From the NCBI GenBank assembly GCA_008501735.1, contig QQUF01000002.1, forward strand, positions 57,280 to 121,279: a stretch of 64,000 nucleotides of DNA, written 5' to 3'. The stretch's first letter is position 1, and the number at the start of each line of letters is the position of its first letter. Positions 54,524-63,788 of the stretch are shown one piece after another. The notes beneath the pieces are model-generated. The model saw only the letters and a program-made list of their open reading frames with translations, made no database searches and was not told the DNA's origin. Made by a program: the position numbers and the translations under genes. Source of the DNA: Calditrichota bacterium. GTDB lineage: Bacteria > CLD3.

Positions 54524-56674
54524 ATGAAATATTTAATCACCTTTTTAATTTTTCTATTTTTCCAATCCACTAACATTTTCGCTCAAGACTACCTTTTCCC
54601 GACAAGTGCAAGTAATAAACTCACTTCAACTTTTGGTGAATTTCGTCCCGGACATTTTCACGCTGGACTTGACATCAAAACTTTCGGCAAAGAAGGTTTT
54701 CCTGTTTTTGCAATCGAAGACGGATTTGTTTGGAAAATCCGAGTTTCACCTTTCGGTTACGGAAAAGCAATTTACCTAAAGCTCAACGACGGAAAATTTG
54801 TCGTTTACGCTCACCTCCAAAAATTCTCGCCTGAAATCGAAGAATTTGTTTACCAAAAGCAACAGAAGACCAAAAAATATCGCGTAGTTCAAGAATTCTC
54901 ATCTGAAAAATTCCCTGTCAAAAAAGGCGATGTAATTGCTTTTACAGGAAAAACCGGAATCGGTCATCCTCACTTGCACTTTGAAATCCGCGACAAATTC
55001 AACGTTCCGATGAATCCGCTAAAATTTTACTCAAACATCGAAGACACGAAACCTCCTTTAATTCAAAAATTCGTTGTTGAGTCACAAAATTTCGAGTCTC
55101 AAGTGAATGGAAATTTTCTCGCTCAAGAAATTCCTTTTACTTCAAACGGAAAATTTTACTCTTTGAAAGACACACTTGAAATTTCTGGTTCAGTTGGTTT
55201 GGCAGTTGAAATTAGCGACGTTGCAAACGGAGTTACAAATTCTTACGCTCCTTACAAAGTCCAACTTTTCGTTGACAGCCTTTTAACTTTTGAAGTCCGT
55301 TACGACGAAATTCCTTTTGAAACTACAAGACAAGTTGAGCTTGACAGAAATTACCGTTTTCTCCGAACTCACAAAGACAAAATGAACAACCTTTTTCTCA
55401 AAGAAGGAAACGAGCTAAGAAACTACAAACTATCTCCAAACTCAGATGGAACAGTAGGAATTAAAAACGGTGAAGGAATCCATGACTTTGAAATCAAAAC
55501 TCAAGATTACTTTGGAAACACTTCTATTTTAAAAGGAGTTTTCAGAGTTAAAGAGTTAAACCAAATTGGGATTTTTTCAGCAGAAGAAAAGAATTTCCCA
55601 ACTGAACAAGTTTTTTCTTTTGGTGGAAAGGATTACGCTTTTTTGACAGATTGGAATTTGAAGAATTTCAAAATCTCGACAAACGGAAACATTCGCGAAC
55701 TCACGAATGCTTTGGAAAGCCAAAATGACTTGGAGGCTTCAAGTTTAATTTTGGTTGAGAAAGACAAAACGATTTACGAAAAGTCTTTTGGAGAAAATTC
55801 TGAGCAATTCGATTTTGAAATTCAATTTCACGAAAACTTCGGAGTTTTAGAAACCAAGTTTACAGAAGTATCTAAAAGTTTCCCTGAAATTTGGATTAAC
55901 GGAATTCCAAGACCTGCTTTCAAAATTTCTGAAAGAATTTTCCAAACCTCTTTTAGTTTCGATTTCTTGAATGAAGATTTTTTGAGAATCGAAATTAATG
56001 GAAAAGAAATTATTGAAAGAGTTCAGAAAATTACCAAGGACAAGGAAAAGAAAACCTTTTCAGAAGACCAGAAAATCCAAGTTGATTTTGGGAGAACTTC
56101 ACTTTACCAAGACATTTTTGTAACAGTTAAAGAAGGAAATTTGCAAGTTCCGAACACTGAAACTCTTGGCAAAAGTTACGAAGTCAGACCTTACGAGATT
56201 CCGCTTAAAGGAGCAGCTTCGATAAAAATGTTTTACCCGAGCGAAACTTTGGATTCGGATAAACTTGGAATTTTTTATTTAGAAAACAATGGAAAGTGGT
56301 ACTTCTTGGAAGGTGAAAATAATTCTGAAAAAGCTTATTTTGAGACAAAAGTGCTTAGTTTGGAAAAATTTGTTTTGGCTTACGACAGAGAACTCCCACA
56401 AATTTTAAACGTTTATCCAAAGAATTCCGCTAAAGGAAATTTTGACAAAATCAAGTTTAGAGTAAAAGATGAAATTTCGGGAATCAAAGACGAAGAGTCC
56501 GTTTCATTGACTGTGAACGACGAAATTGTTGTTTTTGAGTTCGACCCTGAAACGGATGAAATCCTTTACAAACCAAGACAAAATTTCAAAAAAGGCAAAA
56601 ATAAATTTTCGATTGAAGTCGTAGATAAAGTCGGAAATAAACAAAGTTTTAAAAGTATCTTTTGGGTAAATTGA
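54524..56674 (+). CDS. M23 family metallopeptidase with Ig-like C-terminal region
   Basis: ATG 54524 gives 716 residues and starts at a signal peptide ending IFAQ; an upstream TTG at 54461 adds 21 residues that would block it. The LytM/M23 domain (about 25-165) has His46 and Asp50 in HFHAGLD and HLH at 150-152 in GIGHPHLHFEIRD, a full zinc and catalytic set. A long region to the end has beta-sandwich repeats and a final Ig-like domain. It should cut or bind peptidoglycan in the periplasm. It lies divergent to lptD. Confidence 0.9.
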   Translation: MKYLITFLIFLFFQSTNIFAQDYLFPTSASNKLTSTFGEFRPGHFHAGLDIKTFGKEGFPVFAIEDGFVWKIRVSPFGYGKAIYLKLNDGKFVVYAHLQKFSPEIEEFVYQKQQKTKKYRVVQEFSSEKFPVKKGDVIAFTGKTGIGHPHLHFEIRDKFNVPMNPLKFYSNIEDTKPPLIQKFVVESQNFESQVNGNFLAQEIPFTSNGKFYSLKDTLEISGSVGLAVEISDVANGVTNSYAPYKVQLFVDSLLTFEVRYDEIPFETTRQVELDRNYRFLRTHKDKMNNLFLKEGNELRNYKLSPNSDGTVGIKNGEGIHDFEIKTQDYFGNTSILKGVFRVKELNQIGIFSAEEKNFPTEQVFSFGGKDYAFLTDWNLKNFKISTNGNIRELTNALESQNDLEASSLILVEKDKTIYEKSFGENSEQFDFEIQFHENFGVLETKFTEVSKSFPEIWINGIPRPAFKISERIFQTSFSFDFLNEDFLRIEINGKEIIERVQKITKDKEKKTFSEDQKIQVDFGRTSLYQDIFVTVKEGNLQVPNTETLGKSYEVRPYEIPLKGAASIKMFYPSETLDSDKLGIFYLENNGKWYFLEGENNSEKAYFETKVLSLEKFVLAYDRELPQILNVYPKNSAKGNFDKIKFRVKDEISGIKDEESVSLTVNDEIVVFEFDPETDEILYKPRQNFKKGKNKFSIEVVDKVGNKQSFKSIFWVN

Positions 56675-56709
56675 TTTTGCTTCCTAAATTTAATGCATTC
56701 TCTTAAGGC

Positions 56710-56729
56710 TAAGTGACAACTATCACTTA
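56710..56729 (+). terminator. Weak hairpin after the M23 gene
   Basis: TAAGTGA (56710-56716) and TCACTTA (56723-56729) are complementary with a 6-base loop, 36 bases after the M23 stop. The following sequence is AT-rich with short T-runs. The stem has only two G-C pairs, so it may be a weak terminator. The gap 56675-56794 holds nothing else that I can see. Confidence 0.3.
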
Positions 56730-56794
56730 AAATTATTTTAAAATTATTTTATTAAACGCTTGTTTTACTGTTTAAATCAAAAGCCATAATTTTA

Positions 56795-57328
56795 ATGATT
56801 TACAACTACTTGGACAAATCACCTCAACTTGACGAATCAGTTTTCGTTGCTCCTTCTGCCGATGTTATCGGAAATGTTACAATCGGCAAAGACAGTAGCG
56901 TTTGGTTTCAATCTGTTATTAGAGGAGATATGCATTACATAAAAATCGGTAGTAGAACCAATGTTCAAGACGGTTGTGTTTTGCACATTACTAACAATAC
57001 AGCTCCACTAAATATTGCTGATGAAGTAACGATTGGACACAGAGTTGTCTTGCACGGTTGTACAGTTGAAAGTGGTTGTTTGATTGGAATGGGAGCAATT
57101 CTTTTAGATAATTGTGTAATTGGCAAGAATTCACTTATCGCTGCTGGAACTTTGGTAACTCAAAGAAAAGTAATTCCTCCAAGAAGCCTTGTAATGGGAA
57201 ATCCGGGGAAAGTTGTTCGTGAACTGACAGATAAAGAAGTTGCAAAAATTTATAAAGCTTCACAGTATTACATTGATTACGCTGCAAACTATCGAAACAC
57301 AAAACCTGCAATTGAGGAAAAGAGGTAA
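56795..57328 (+). CDS. Gamma-carbonic-anhydrase family protein
   Basis: This 177-residue left-handed beta-helix protein has the metal-binding histidines in GCVLHI and IGHRVVLHGC near 69-91, with RGDMHYIKIGSRTNVQDG before them. The set is that of the YrdA/PaaY/CaiE-like gamma-carbonic-anhydrase group. Many members bind zinc, but some have no carbonic anhydrase activity. It is 6 bp upstream of the MBL gene with GAGG-like spacing, so they are probably co-transcribed. Confidence 0.88.
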   Translation: MIYNYLDKSPQLDESVFVAPSADVIGNVTIGKDSSVWFQSVIRGDMHYIKIGSRTNVQDGCVLHITNNTAPLNIADEVTIGHRVVLHGCTVESGCLIGMGAILLDNCVIGKNSLIAAGTLVTQRKVIPPRSLVMGNPGKVVRELTDKEVAKIYKASQYYIDYAANYRNTKPAIEEKR

Positions 57329-57333
57329 TTTTT

Positions 57334-58230
57334 ATGAAGCTCAGATTTTGGGGAGTTAGGGGTTCTTATCCTGTTCCGGGAAAAGACACAGTCAAATACG
57401 GCGGAAACACTTCTTGTACAGAAATTGAATTAGACAACGGAAGAAGAATTGTTTTAGATGCCGGAACAGGCTTGATTCAACTCGGCAAAACTCTTTCACA
57501 AAGGAAAGAATCTTTTAACGGAACAATTCTTTTAAGTCATTACCATTGGGACCACATTCAAGGTTTACCTTTTTTACTCCAAATTTTTGATCCAAAATCT
57601 TCGATAAAGCTTCGTGGTTACTACGGAGAAAATGCCAATCCTAAAAATGCAATGTTAGAACAAATCCGAAATATCTACTGCCCTTTTGAATACAAAGATT
57701 TACTTGCAAGTTTTGATTACGAGCCTGTAACCGAAGGAAGAACCGAAGTTGAAGGAATTCAAACTGACGTGATTTTTATGAATCACCCTGGAGGTTCTGT
57801 AAGTTACAAATTTCACATTAACGGCAAAAAATACATTTACGTTACAGACAACGACATCACTTTCCCAGAGTTTGATTACAAAGTCGAAGCATTCAAAACT
57901 CAAGATTCCACTGAAAAAGAATTCATTTCAAATGGCATTCAAAAAGTCATTGATTTTGTCAGAGATGCTGACCTTCTAATCCACGATTCAATGTATTACA
58001 GAGGCGAAGCAAATGTAAGAGTTGGTTACGGACATTCTTGCTTTGAAGACACAGTTAGTTTGGCTCTCGAAGCAAATGTGAAAAAATTAGTTCTCTTCCA
58101 CCACGACCCTGACCACAACGACGAAGAAGTCGCAAATATCTTAGAACTTTCAAGAGCAAAAGTCAGAGATTCAGGCAAACAAATGGAGTGTGTTGCCGCT
58201 CAAGAAGGACTTGAAATAGAACTTGGGTAA
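57334..58230 (+). CDS. MBL-fold metallo-hydrolase
   Basis: This 298-residue beta-lactamase-fold protein starts MKLRFWGVRGSYPVPGKDT. It carries HYHWDHIQGLPF near 70-81, the HxHxDH zinc motif, MNHPGGSVSYK near 150, and TDND and HHDPDHND towards the C-terminus. It belongs to the group with ComA/PhnP-like or RNase Z-like proteins; the exact substrate is not clear. It lies downstream of the gamma-CA gene and ends the block before the restriction genes. Confidence 0.88.
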   Translation: MKLRFWGVRGSYPVPGKDTVKYGGNTSCTEIELDNGRRIVLDAGTGLIQLGKTLSQRKESFNGTILLSHYHWDHIQGLPFLLQIFDPKSSIKLRGYYGENANPKNAMLEQIRNIYCPFEYKDLLASFDYEPVTEGRTEVEGIQTDVIFMNHPGGSVSYKFHINGKKYIYVTDNDITFPEFDYKVEAFKTQDSTEKEFISNGIQKVIDFVRDADLLIHDSMYYRGEANVRVGYGHSCFEDTVSLALEANVKKLVLFHHDPDHNDEEVANILELSRAKVRDSGKQMECVAAQEGLEIELG

Positions 58231-58349
58231 AGAATATATTCAGACTCTATATCTCAAGAAAAGAATTTAAAATTTAATAAGCACTTCTAGAAAATAGAGT
58301 ATCTTAATATCCAATTAAATAATATTAGTACGAAAAATTTGGATGAATA

Positions 58350-60746
58350 ATGATAGATATGAAAAGTTTATCAGAACGAGATATATGTACTAAACTTATT
58401 ACTCCTGCTATTGAAAAGGCTGGGTGGAATAAGCAAACTCAATTGCTTGAAGAAGTTACCTTTACTGATGGGAAAATATACGTAAGAGGGAAACTAACTG
58501 CTCGAGGTAAAAGAAAAAGAGCAGATTACATACTTTATTACAAACCAAACATTCCTATTGCAATTGTTGAAGCAAAAGACAATAAACACTCCGTTAGAGC
58601 TGGAATGCAACAAGCTCTCAATTATGCTGAAATATTGGATATTCCATTTGTTTTTAGTAGTAATGGAGATGGCTTTCTTTTTCACGATAGAACTAAAACA
58701 GAAGGTCAAATTGAAATAGAAATAGATAATGATAGTTTCCCAAGCCCACAAGAACTTTGGAAGAATTACAAAAAATTTAAAGGCATTGATTCACAACAAG
58801 CTGCAAAGATAGTCGAACAAGATTACTTTTTTGACAGTAGCGGGCGAACTCTAAGATATTATCAACAAAATGCCGTGAATAGAACAGTAGAAGCAATTGT
58901 AAAAGGTCAAAACCGTATTATTCTAGTTATGGCAACAGGAACAGGAAAAACTTACACTGCTTTTCAAATCATTCACAGACTTTGGAAAAGTGGAGCGAAG
59001 AAAAGAATTTTATTTCTTGCAGATCGTAATGCGTTAATTGACCAAACTCGCAGAGGAGATTTTAAACACTTTAGAGAGAAAATGACGGTGGTGAAACACC
59101 GAATGATTGACAAAAGTTATGAAATTTATTTGGCTTTATATCAAGGTTTGACTGGTTCAGACGAACAAGCAAATGCCTACAAACAATTTTCTCCTGATTT
59201 TTTTGATTTAATTGTCATTGATGAGTGCCACAGAGGAAGTGCGAAAGAAGATAGTGCTTGGCGTGAAATATTAACTTATTTCAAAAAAGCTACTCACATT
59301 GGTTTGACAGCTACTCCAAAAGAAACAAATGAAGTTTCTAATAGTGAGTATTTTGGAGAACCTGTTTACACGTATTCTCTAAAACAAGGAATTGATGACG
59401 GTTTCTTAGCTCCGTACCGTGTTGTTCGTGTCAATTTAAATATTGATGTTGAAGGTTGGAGACCTGAACGAGGCAAAAAAGATAAAGATGGAAATGAAGT
59501 TGAAGATAGAATTTATAATCGAAAAGATTTTGACAGAAATTTAGTTATTGAAGAACGAACAGAAATAGTTGCAAAAAAAATAGCCGAGTTTATGAAAGGT
59601 TATGACCGTTTTGCTAAAACAATTGTGTTCTGCTCTGACATTGATCACGCTGAAAGAATGCGAACTTCTCTTTCAAATTTGAACAGTGATTTGGTGGCTA
59701 AAAACTATAAATATGTTATGCAAATTACTGGCGATAATGAAGAAGGAAAAAGAGAATTAGACAACTTTATCAATCCTGAAGAAACTTATCCTGTAATTGC
59801 TACGACTTCAGAATTAATGACAACAGGTGTAGATGCACAAACTTGTAAAATAATCGTTTTGGACAGTGAAATTAAATCAATGACAAAGTTTAAACAAGTT
59901 GTTGGTAGAGGAACTCGTATTAACGAAGAGTTCAACAAATTGTATTTTACTATTCTTGACTTTAGAAATGTTACTGATTTGTTCGCAGACAAAGAATTTG
60001 ACGGAGATCCTATTCGCGTAAAACCTGTTACACAAGATACTGATTTAAGCAATATTTTAGATGAAGAGGAAAATGATAATTCTCCAATAATCGATGAAGT
60101 TTCTGGAGACGAAATAGAAATAAAGCCTGAAATCCGCAAACCCGCATTACAACCGATTCTTGGAGAAAGCGACGAACCACGACAAAAAATCTATGTGAAT
60201 GGTATTGATGTTTCAATTTTGGTAAGTCGTGAAATGTATTTTGATAACGACGGAAAACCGATAACTACAAGTTTAAAAGACCACACAAAGAAATTAATTA
60301 GAGGAAAATACGCTTCACTTGACGATTTTTTAAACAGGTGGAACAGTGTTGAGAAAAAGGACATCTTAATTAAAGAATTAAAAGAACAAGGTATTTTGGT
60401 TGAGGCATTGCGAGATGCAGTAAACCGTGAAGTTGATTTATTTGATTTAGTTTGTCACGTTGCATTTGAACAACCACCTCTTACGAGGAAAGAACGAGCA
60501 AACAATGTTAAAAAACGAAATTACTTCACAAAATATGGTAACGAAGCTCGCAAGGTTTTGGAAAGTTTGCTTGATAAATATGCAGATGAAGGAATTGTAA
60601 ATATTGAAAGTATGAATATTTTAAAAGTAAAACCACTTACCAATTATGGCTCTCCAATGGAGATTATCAAACAATTTGGTAGCAAGGCAAAATATTTGGA
60701 AGCCGTTAAAGATTTAGAATATGAACTTTATAGAAAAGGTGCTTAA
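58350..60746 (+). CDS. hsdR: Type I restriction enzyme R subunit
   Basis: This is a 798-residue motor-nuclease. The N-terminal nuclease domain has Asp59, Glu74 and Lys76 (RADYILYY, IVEAKD) and MQQALNYAE. The SF2 helicase has Walker A ATGTGKT at 195-201 and DECH at 291-294, followed by LTATPKE and VGRGTRI. The C-terminal part (about 620-790) is EcoEI_R_C-like. It cuts DNA after translocation with HsdM and HsdS. A second in-frame ATG lies at 58359. The 119 bp upstream holds no clear promoter. Confidence 0.94.
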   Translation: MIDMKSLSERDICTKLITPAIEKAGWNKQTQLLEEVTFTDGKIYVRGKLTARGKRKRADYILYYKPNIPIAIVEAKDNKHSVRAGMQQALNYAEILDIPFVFSSNGDGFLFHDRTKTEGQIEIEIDNDSFPSPQELWKNYKKFKGIDSQQAAKIVEQDYFFDSSGRTLRYYQQNAVNRTVEAIVKGQNRIILVMATGTGKTYTAFQIIHRLWKSGAKKRILFLADRNALIDQTRRGDFKHFREKMTVVKHRMIDKSYEIYLALYQGLTGSDEQANAYKQFSPDFFDLIVIDECHRGSAKEDSAWREILTYFKKATHIGLTATPKETNEVSNSEYFGEPVYTYSLKQGIDDGFLAPYRVVRVNLNIDVEGWRPERGKKDKDGNEVEDRIYNRKDFDRNLVIEERTEIVAKKIAEFMKGYDRFAKTIVFCSDIDHAERMRTSLSNLNSDLVAKNYKYVMQITGDNEEGKRELDNFINPEETYPVIATTSELMTTGVDAQTCKIIVLDSEIKSMTKFKQVVGRGTRINEEFNKLYFTILDFRNVTDLFADKEFDGDPIRVKPVTQDTDLSNILDEEENDNSPIIDEVSGDEIEIKPEIRKPALQPILGESDEPRQKIYVNGIDVSILVSREMYFDNDGKPITTSLKDHTKKLIRGKYASLDDFLNRWNSVEKKDILIKELKEQGILVEALRDAVNREVDLFDLVCHVAFEQPPLTRKERANNVKKRNYFTKYGNEARKVLESLLDKYADEGIVNIESMNILKVKPLTNYGSPMEIIKQFGSKAKYLEAVKDLEYELYRKGA

Positions 60747-60750
60747 CATT

Positions 60751-60944
60751 TGTAGGGAACGTATTCGTAGGGAACAAAAATTTTTGTTCCCTACAAAATT
60801 GGACTTTTTAGAAAAAATTTTTGTTCCCTACAAAATTGGACTTTTTAGAAAAGATTTTTGTTCCCTACAAAATTGGACTTTTTAGAAAAGATTTTTGTTC
60901 CCTACAAAATTGGCTTTTTTAACAAAGATTTTTGTTCCCTACAA
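60751..60944 (+). repeat. Tandem 37-bp repeat array with a palindromic head, between hsdR and hsdM
   Basis: The array begins with two GTAGGGAAC copies. A perfect 28 nt palindrome then spans 60767-60794, made of GTAGGGAACAAAAA and its reverse complement. Five copies of the core TTTTTGTTCCCTAC follow at a strict 37 bp period. The linkers read AAAATTGGACTTTTTAGAAA with small changes. Units are nearly identical, with no unique spacers. It fills most of the 302 bp gap 60747-61048. The rest of the gap (60945-61048) is plain AT-rich sequence ending with an AAGGA ribosome-binding site for hsdM. Confidence 0.9.
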
Positions 60945-61048
60945 TTATAAAATTCAAACAACGTGTTTTGTTTGTACATTTCTTTTCAATCTTTACAAAA
61001 AATATTTAACCCTATTCTAATTTTTAAAAAATTAACTAAGGAAAATAA

Positions 61049-62485
61049 ATGGCGAATTTAAAAGGGATTTTAGACAGTATCCGAAAAATTATGTGGACAG
61101 ACACAGGTCTGAACGGTGATGCTCAAAGAATCGAACAATTAGGCTGGATGCTGTTTTTCAAGATTTTCTCGGATAAAGACAAAGAACTTGAAATGTTAGA
61201 CGATAATTATATAAGTCCAATTCCGCAAGAATTGCATTGGGAAGAATGGGCTGGCGATGACGAAGGAATCACAGGAGATGAATTACAAGAATTTATCGAC
61301 AGAAAGTTATTTCAGACACTTAGAAATATTCAACTTGTTCCGTCGGAAGACATTCGGTACAAACGTGCTTTACTCATTCGTGAGGTTTTCGAAGGAAACA
61401 ATAATTATATGAAAAGTGGGACAAATATTCGTAAAGTCCTGAACAAACTTAACGAAATTGATTTTAATACCACAAAAGACAAACACGCTTTTGGCGAACT
61501 GTACGAAACCATTTTGAAAGAATTGCAATCGGCAGGTAAATCGGGTGAATTTTATACTCCAAGAGCAATTACGGAATTTATTACCGAAATGATAAACCCA
61601 CAATTAGGCGAAAAGATTCTTGATCCTGCTTGTGGAACTGGTGGTTATTTAACAGCTGCAATCGAACACCTTAAAAATTTAGCAGAAAATGTTGAAGACC
61701 GACAAAACATTGCAAAAAATATTATCGGTTGGGAATACAAACCTTTGCCTTATTTGTTGGCTACGACCAATCTTATTTTGCACGAAATGGAAGTGCCAAA
61801 TATTACATTTCGTGATAGTTTGGAGCAACCACTTAGTCATTACACCGAAAAAAACCGTGTGAATGCAATTTTGGCGAATCCTCCTTTTGGTGGAATTGTT
61901 GCCAATAACAACGAGAATAATTTTCCGCAAAATTTTAGAACAAAAGAAAGTGCTGACCTTTTTCTGATTTTAATGATTCACTTGCTAAAACAAGGTGGAA
62001 GAGCAGGAATTGTTTTGCCTGACGGTTCACTTACTGGAGATGGAGTTAAACAAAGAGTAAGAGAAAAATTATTGAAAGATTGTAATTTGCACACAATTAT
62101 TCGTTTGCCAAATTCTGTTTTTCAACCTTACGCAACTGTTGCTACTAATTTGTTGTTTTTTACAAAAGGTGAACCGACGAAAGAGATTTGGTACTACGAA
62201 CACCGTTTGCCCGAAGGACAAAAATCTTACAACAAAACTCGACCAATCCAATTAAGAGAATTTGAACCAATTAAAAAATGGTGGAAAAAGAGAAAAGAAA
62301 GCGACATTTGTTGGAAGGTAGATTTGCAAACGATAATTGACCGTAACTACGATTTGGATATTAAAAATCCGACTAAGGAAAAAGAAGCCATCGAATACAG
62401 TAGCTCAGAATTAATGCGAATGCTCGAAACCTCTTTTAGTAAAAGTTCAGATTTGCTGAACAAACTTAAAGAGGCTGTGAAATGA
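61049..62485 (+). CDS. hsdM: Type I restriction enzyme M subunit (N6-adenine methyltransferase)
   Basis: This 478-residue protein has an N-terminal helical domain (1-140), GEFYTPR at 166-172, the SAM motif DPACGTGG at 192-199 and the catalytic NPPF at 277-280. It modifies adenine with two copies per HsdS. AAGGA stands about 7 bases before the ATG. Its stop overlaps the hsdS start by 4 bp (ATGA), so translation is coupled. All marks are intact. Confidence 0.95.
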   Translation: MANLKGILDSIRKIMWTDTGLNGDAQRIEQLGWMLFFKIFSDKDKELEMLDDNYISPIPQELHWEEWAGDDEGITGDELQEFIDRKLFQTLRNIQLVPSEDIRYKRALLIREVFEGNNNYMKSGTNIRKVLNKLNEIDFNTTKDKHAFGELYETILKELQSAGKSGEFYTPRAITEFITEMINPQLGEKILDPACGTGGYLTAAIEHLKNLAENVEDRQNIAKNIIGWEYKPLPYLLATTNLILHEMEVPNITFRDSLEQPLSHYTEKNRVNAILANPPFGGIVANNNENNFPQNFRTKESADLFLILMIHLLKQGGRAGIVLPDGSLTGDGVKQRVREKLLKDCNLHTIIRLPNSVFQPYATVATNLLFFTKGEPTKEIWYYEHRLPEGQKSYNKTRPIQLREFEPIKKWWKKRKESDICWKVDLQTIIDRNYDLDIKNPTKEKEAIEYSSSELMRMLETSFSKSSDLLNKLKEAVK

Positions 62486-63774
62486 GTTTAATGAAAATTA
62501 GTGATTTATTCAATTTCCAAAAAGGTAATTTACAAAGTTCAAAATGTATTTCTGGAGAATACAATTTTATTACAGCGTCTTCAGTTTGGAAAACTCATAA
62601 AGAATTCACTCACGAATGTGAAGCATTAATTTTTGCAGCAGCAGCTTCAGGTTCTTTAGGAAGAACACATTATGTAAATGGTAAATTCATTTCAAGTGAT
62701 TTATGTTTTATCATCACACCAAAAGACCCTGAAAATTTGCCAATTGATTTAAAATTTTATCATTTAATTTTTCAAGCCTTTAAAGATGAAATTGTAAGAA
62801 ATACAAAAGCAGGAACATCAAAAGAGGCAATTGGATTAAGAGCTTTTGGCAAATACGAACTACCATATTTTGATATTGAAAAACAAATTAGAACAAAAGA
62901 AAAGTTCGTAAATACTCAAAAATCAACATTGGGATTAGGGAAAGAACTAACTCATCAACTTGACCTTGTAAAGCAACTCCGACAAGCATTTTTGCGAGAA
63001 GCAATGCAAGGTAAATTGGTAGAACAAAACCCAAACGACGAGCCTGCAACAGAACTCCTTGCAAAAATCAAAGCCGAAAAAGAGCAGTTAATCAAAGACA
63101 AGAAAATCAAAAAACAAAAACCTCTGCCACCAATTACCAAAGAAGAAATTCCTTTCAAAATTCCAGAAAATTGGACTTGGTGTCGTTTGGGTGAAGCATC
63201 AAATTTAATATTTGACGGTCCATTTGGCTCTCATTTAAAAACTGCTGATTATACGACATTTGGTGTTCAGGTTGTTAGACTTGGGAATTTGGGTTTTATG
63301 AATTTCAAAAAAGAAAAAGAAACATTTGTAAGTTTTGAAAAATATGAATCTATTAAATCCCATGAAGTTTTTGAAGGTGATGTTATTATAGGTTCGTTTC
63401 TTGCCGATGGCGTAAAATGCATTGTGCTTCCAAAATTAAATTATAGAGCAATTGCAAAAGCTGATTGTTTCACAATTAGATTAAATAGAAAACTATTTTC
63501 AGAAAAATTTCTAATGTTTTTATTAAACTCTAGCTGCATGTTTTTAGAATTATTTGATTTACTAAGAGGCATGACTAGACTAAGGATTAACACTACTCAA
63601 TTAAAAACATTAATAATTCCTCTTCCACCACTTTCCGAGCAGAAACGAATTGTAGCCAAATTAGATGAATTAATGAAGTATTGCGACGGCTTAGAAGAAA
63701 GCATCAAAAACAGCCAAACCCAAAATGAAATGCTTTTACAACAAGTTTTAAGAGAGGCTTTAGAGCCTAAATAA
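62482..63774 (+). CDS. hsdS: Type I restriction enzyme specificity subunit
   Basis: This 430-residue protein has two target-recognition domains. The first (about 1-150) begins MKISDLFNFQKGNLQ and covers ITASSVWKTH. The second (about 225-375) begins WTWCRLGEASNLIFDGPFG. A central helical linker (about 155-220) has LVKQLRQAFLREAMQGKL, and the C-terminal linker starts LPPLSEQKRIVAKLDEL. This is the usual HsdS layout. It sets the DNA target of the locus. The target cannot be read from sequence. Confidence 0.93.
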   Translation: MSLMKISDLFNFQKGNLQSSKCISGEYNFITASSVWKTHKEFTHECEALIFAAAASGSLGRTHYVNGKFISSDLCFIITPKDPENLPIDLKFYHLIFQAFKDEIVRNTKAGTSKEAIGLRAFGKYELPYFDIEKQIRTKEKFVNTQKSTLGLGKELTHQLDLVKQLRQAFLREAMQGKLVEQNPNDEPATELLAKIKAEKEQLIKDKKIKKQKPLPPITKEEIPFKIPENWTWCRLGEASNLIFDGPFGSHLKTADYTTFGVQVVRLGNLGFMNFKKEKETFVSFEKYESIKSHEVFEGDVIIGSFLADGVKCIVLPKLNYRAIAKADCFTIRLNRKLFSEKFLMFLLNSSCMFLELFDLLRGMTRLRINTTQLKTLIIPLPPLSEQKRIVAKLDELMKYCDGLEESIKNSQTQNEMLLQQVLREALEPK

Positions 63775-63788
63775 TTATAAGGAACGAA

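Noticed and set aside
60751..60944. CRISPR-like array of 37 bp period
   Set aside because: The linkers between cores are nearly identical, so there are no unique spacers. No cas gene is near. It is a simple tandem repeat.
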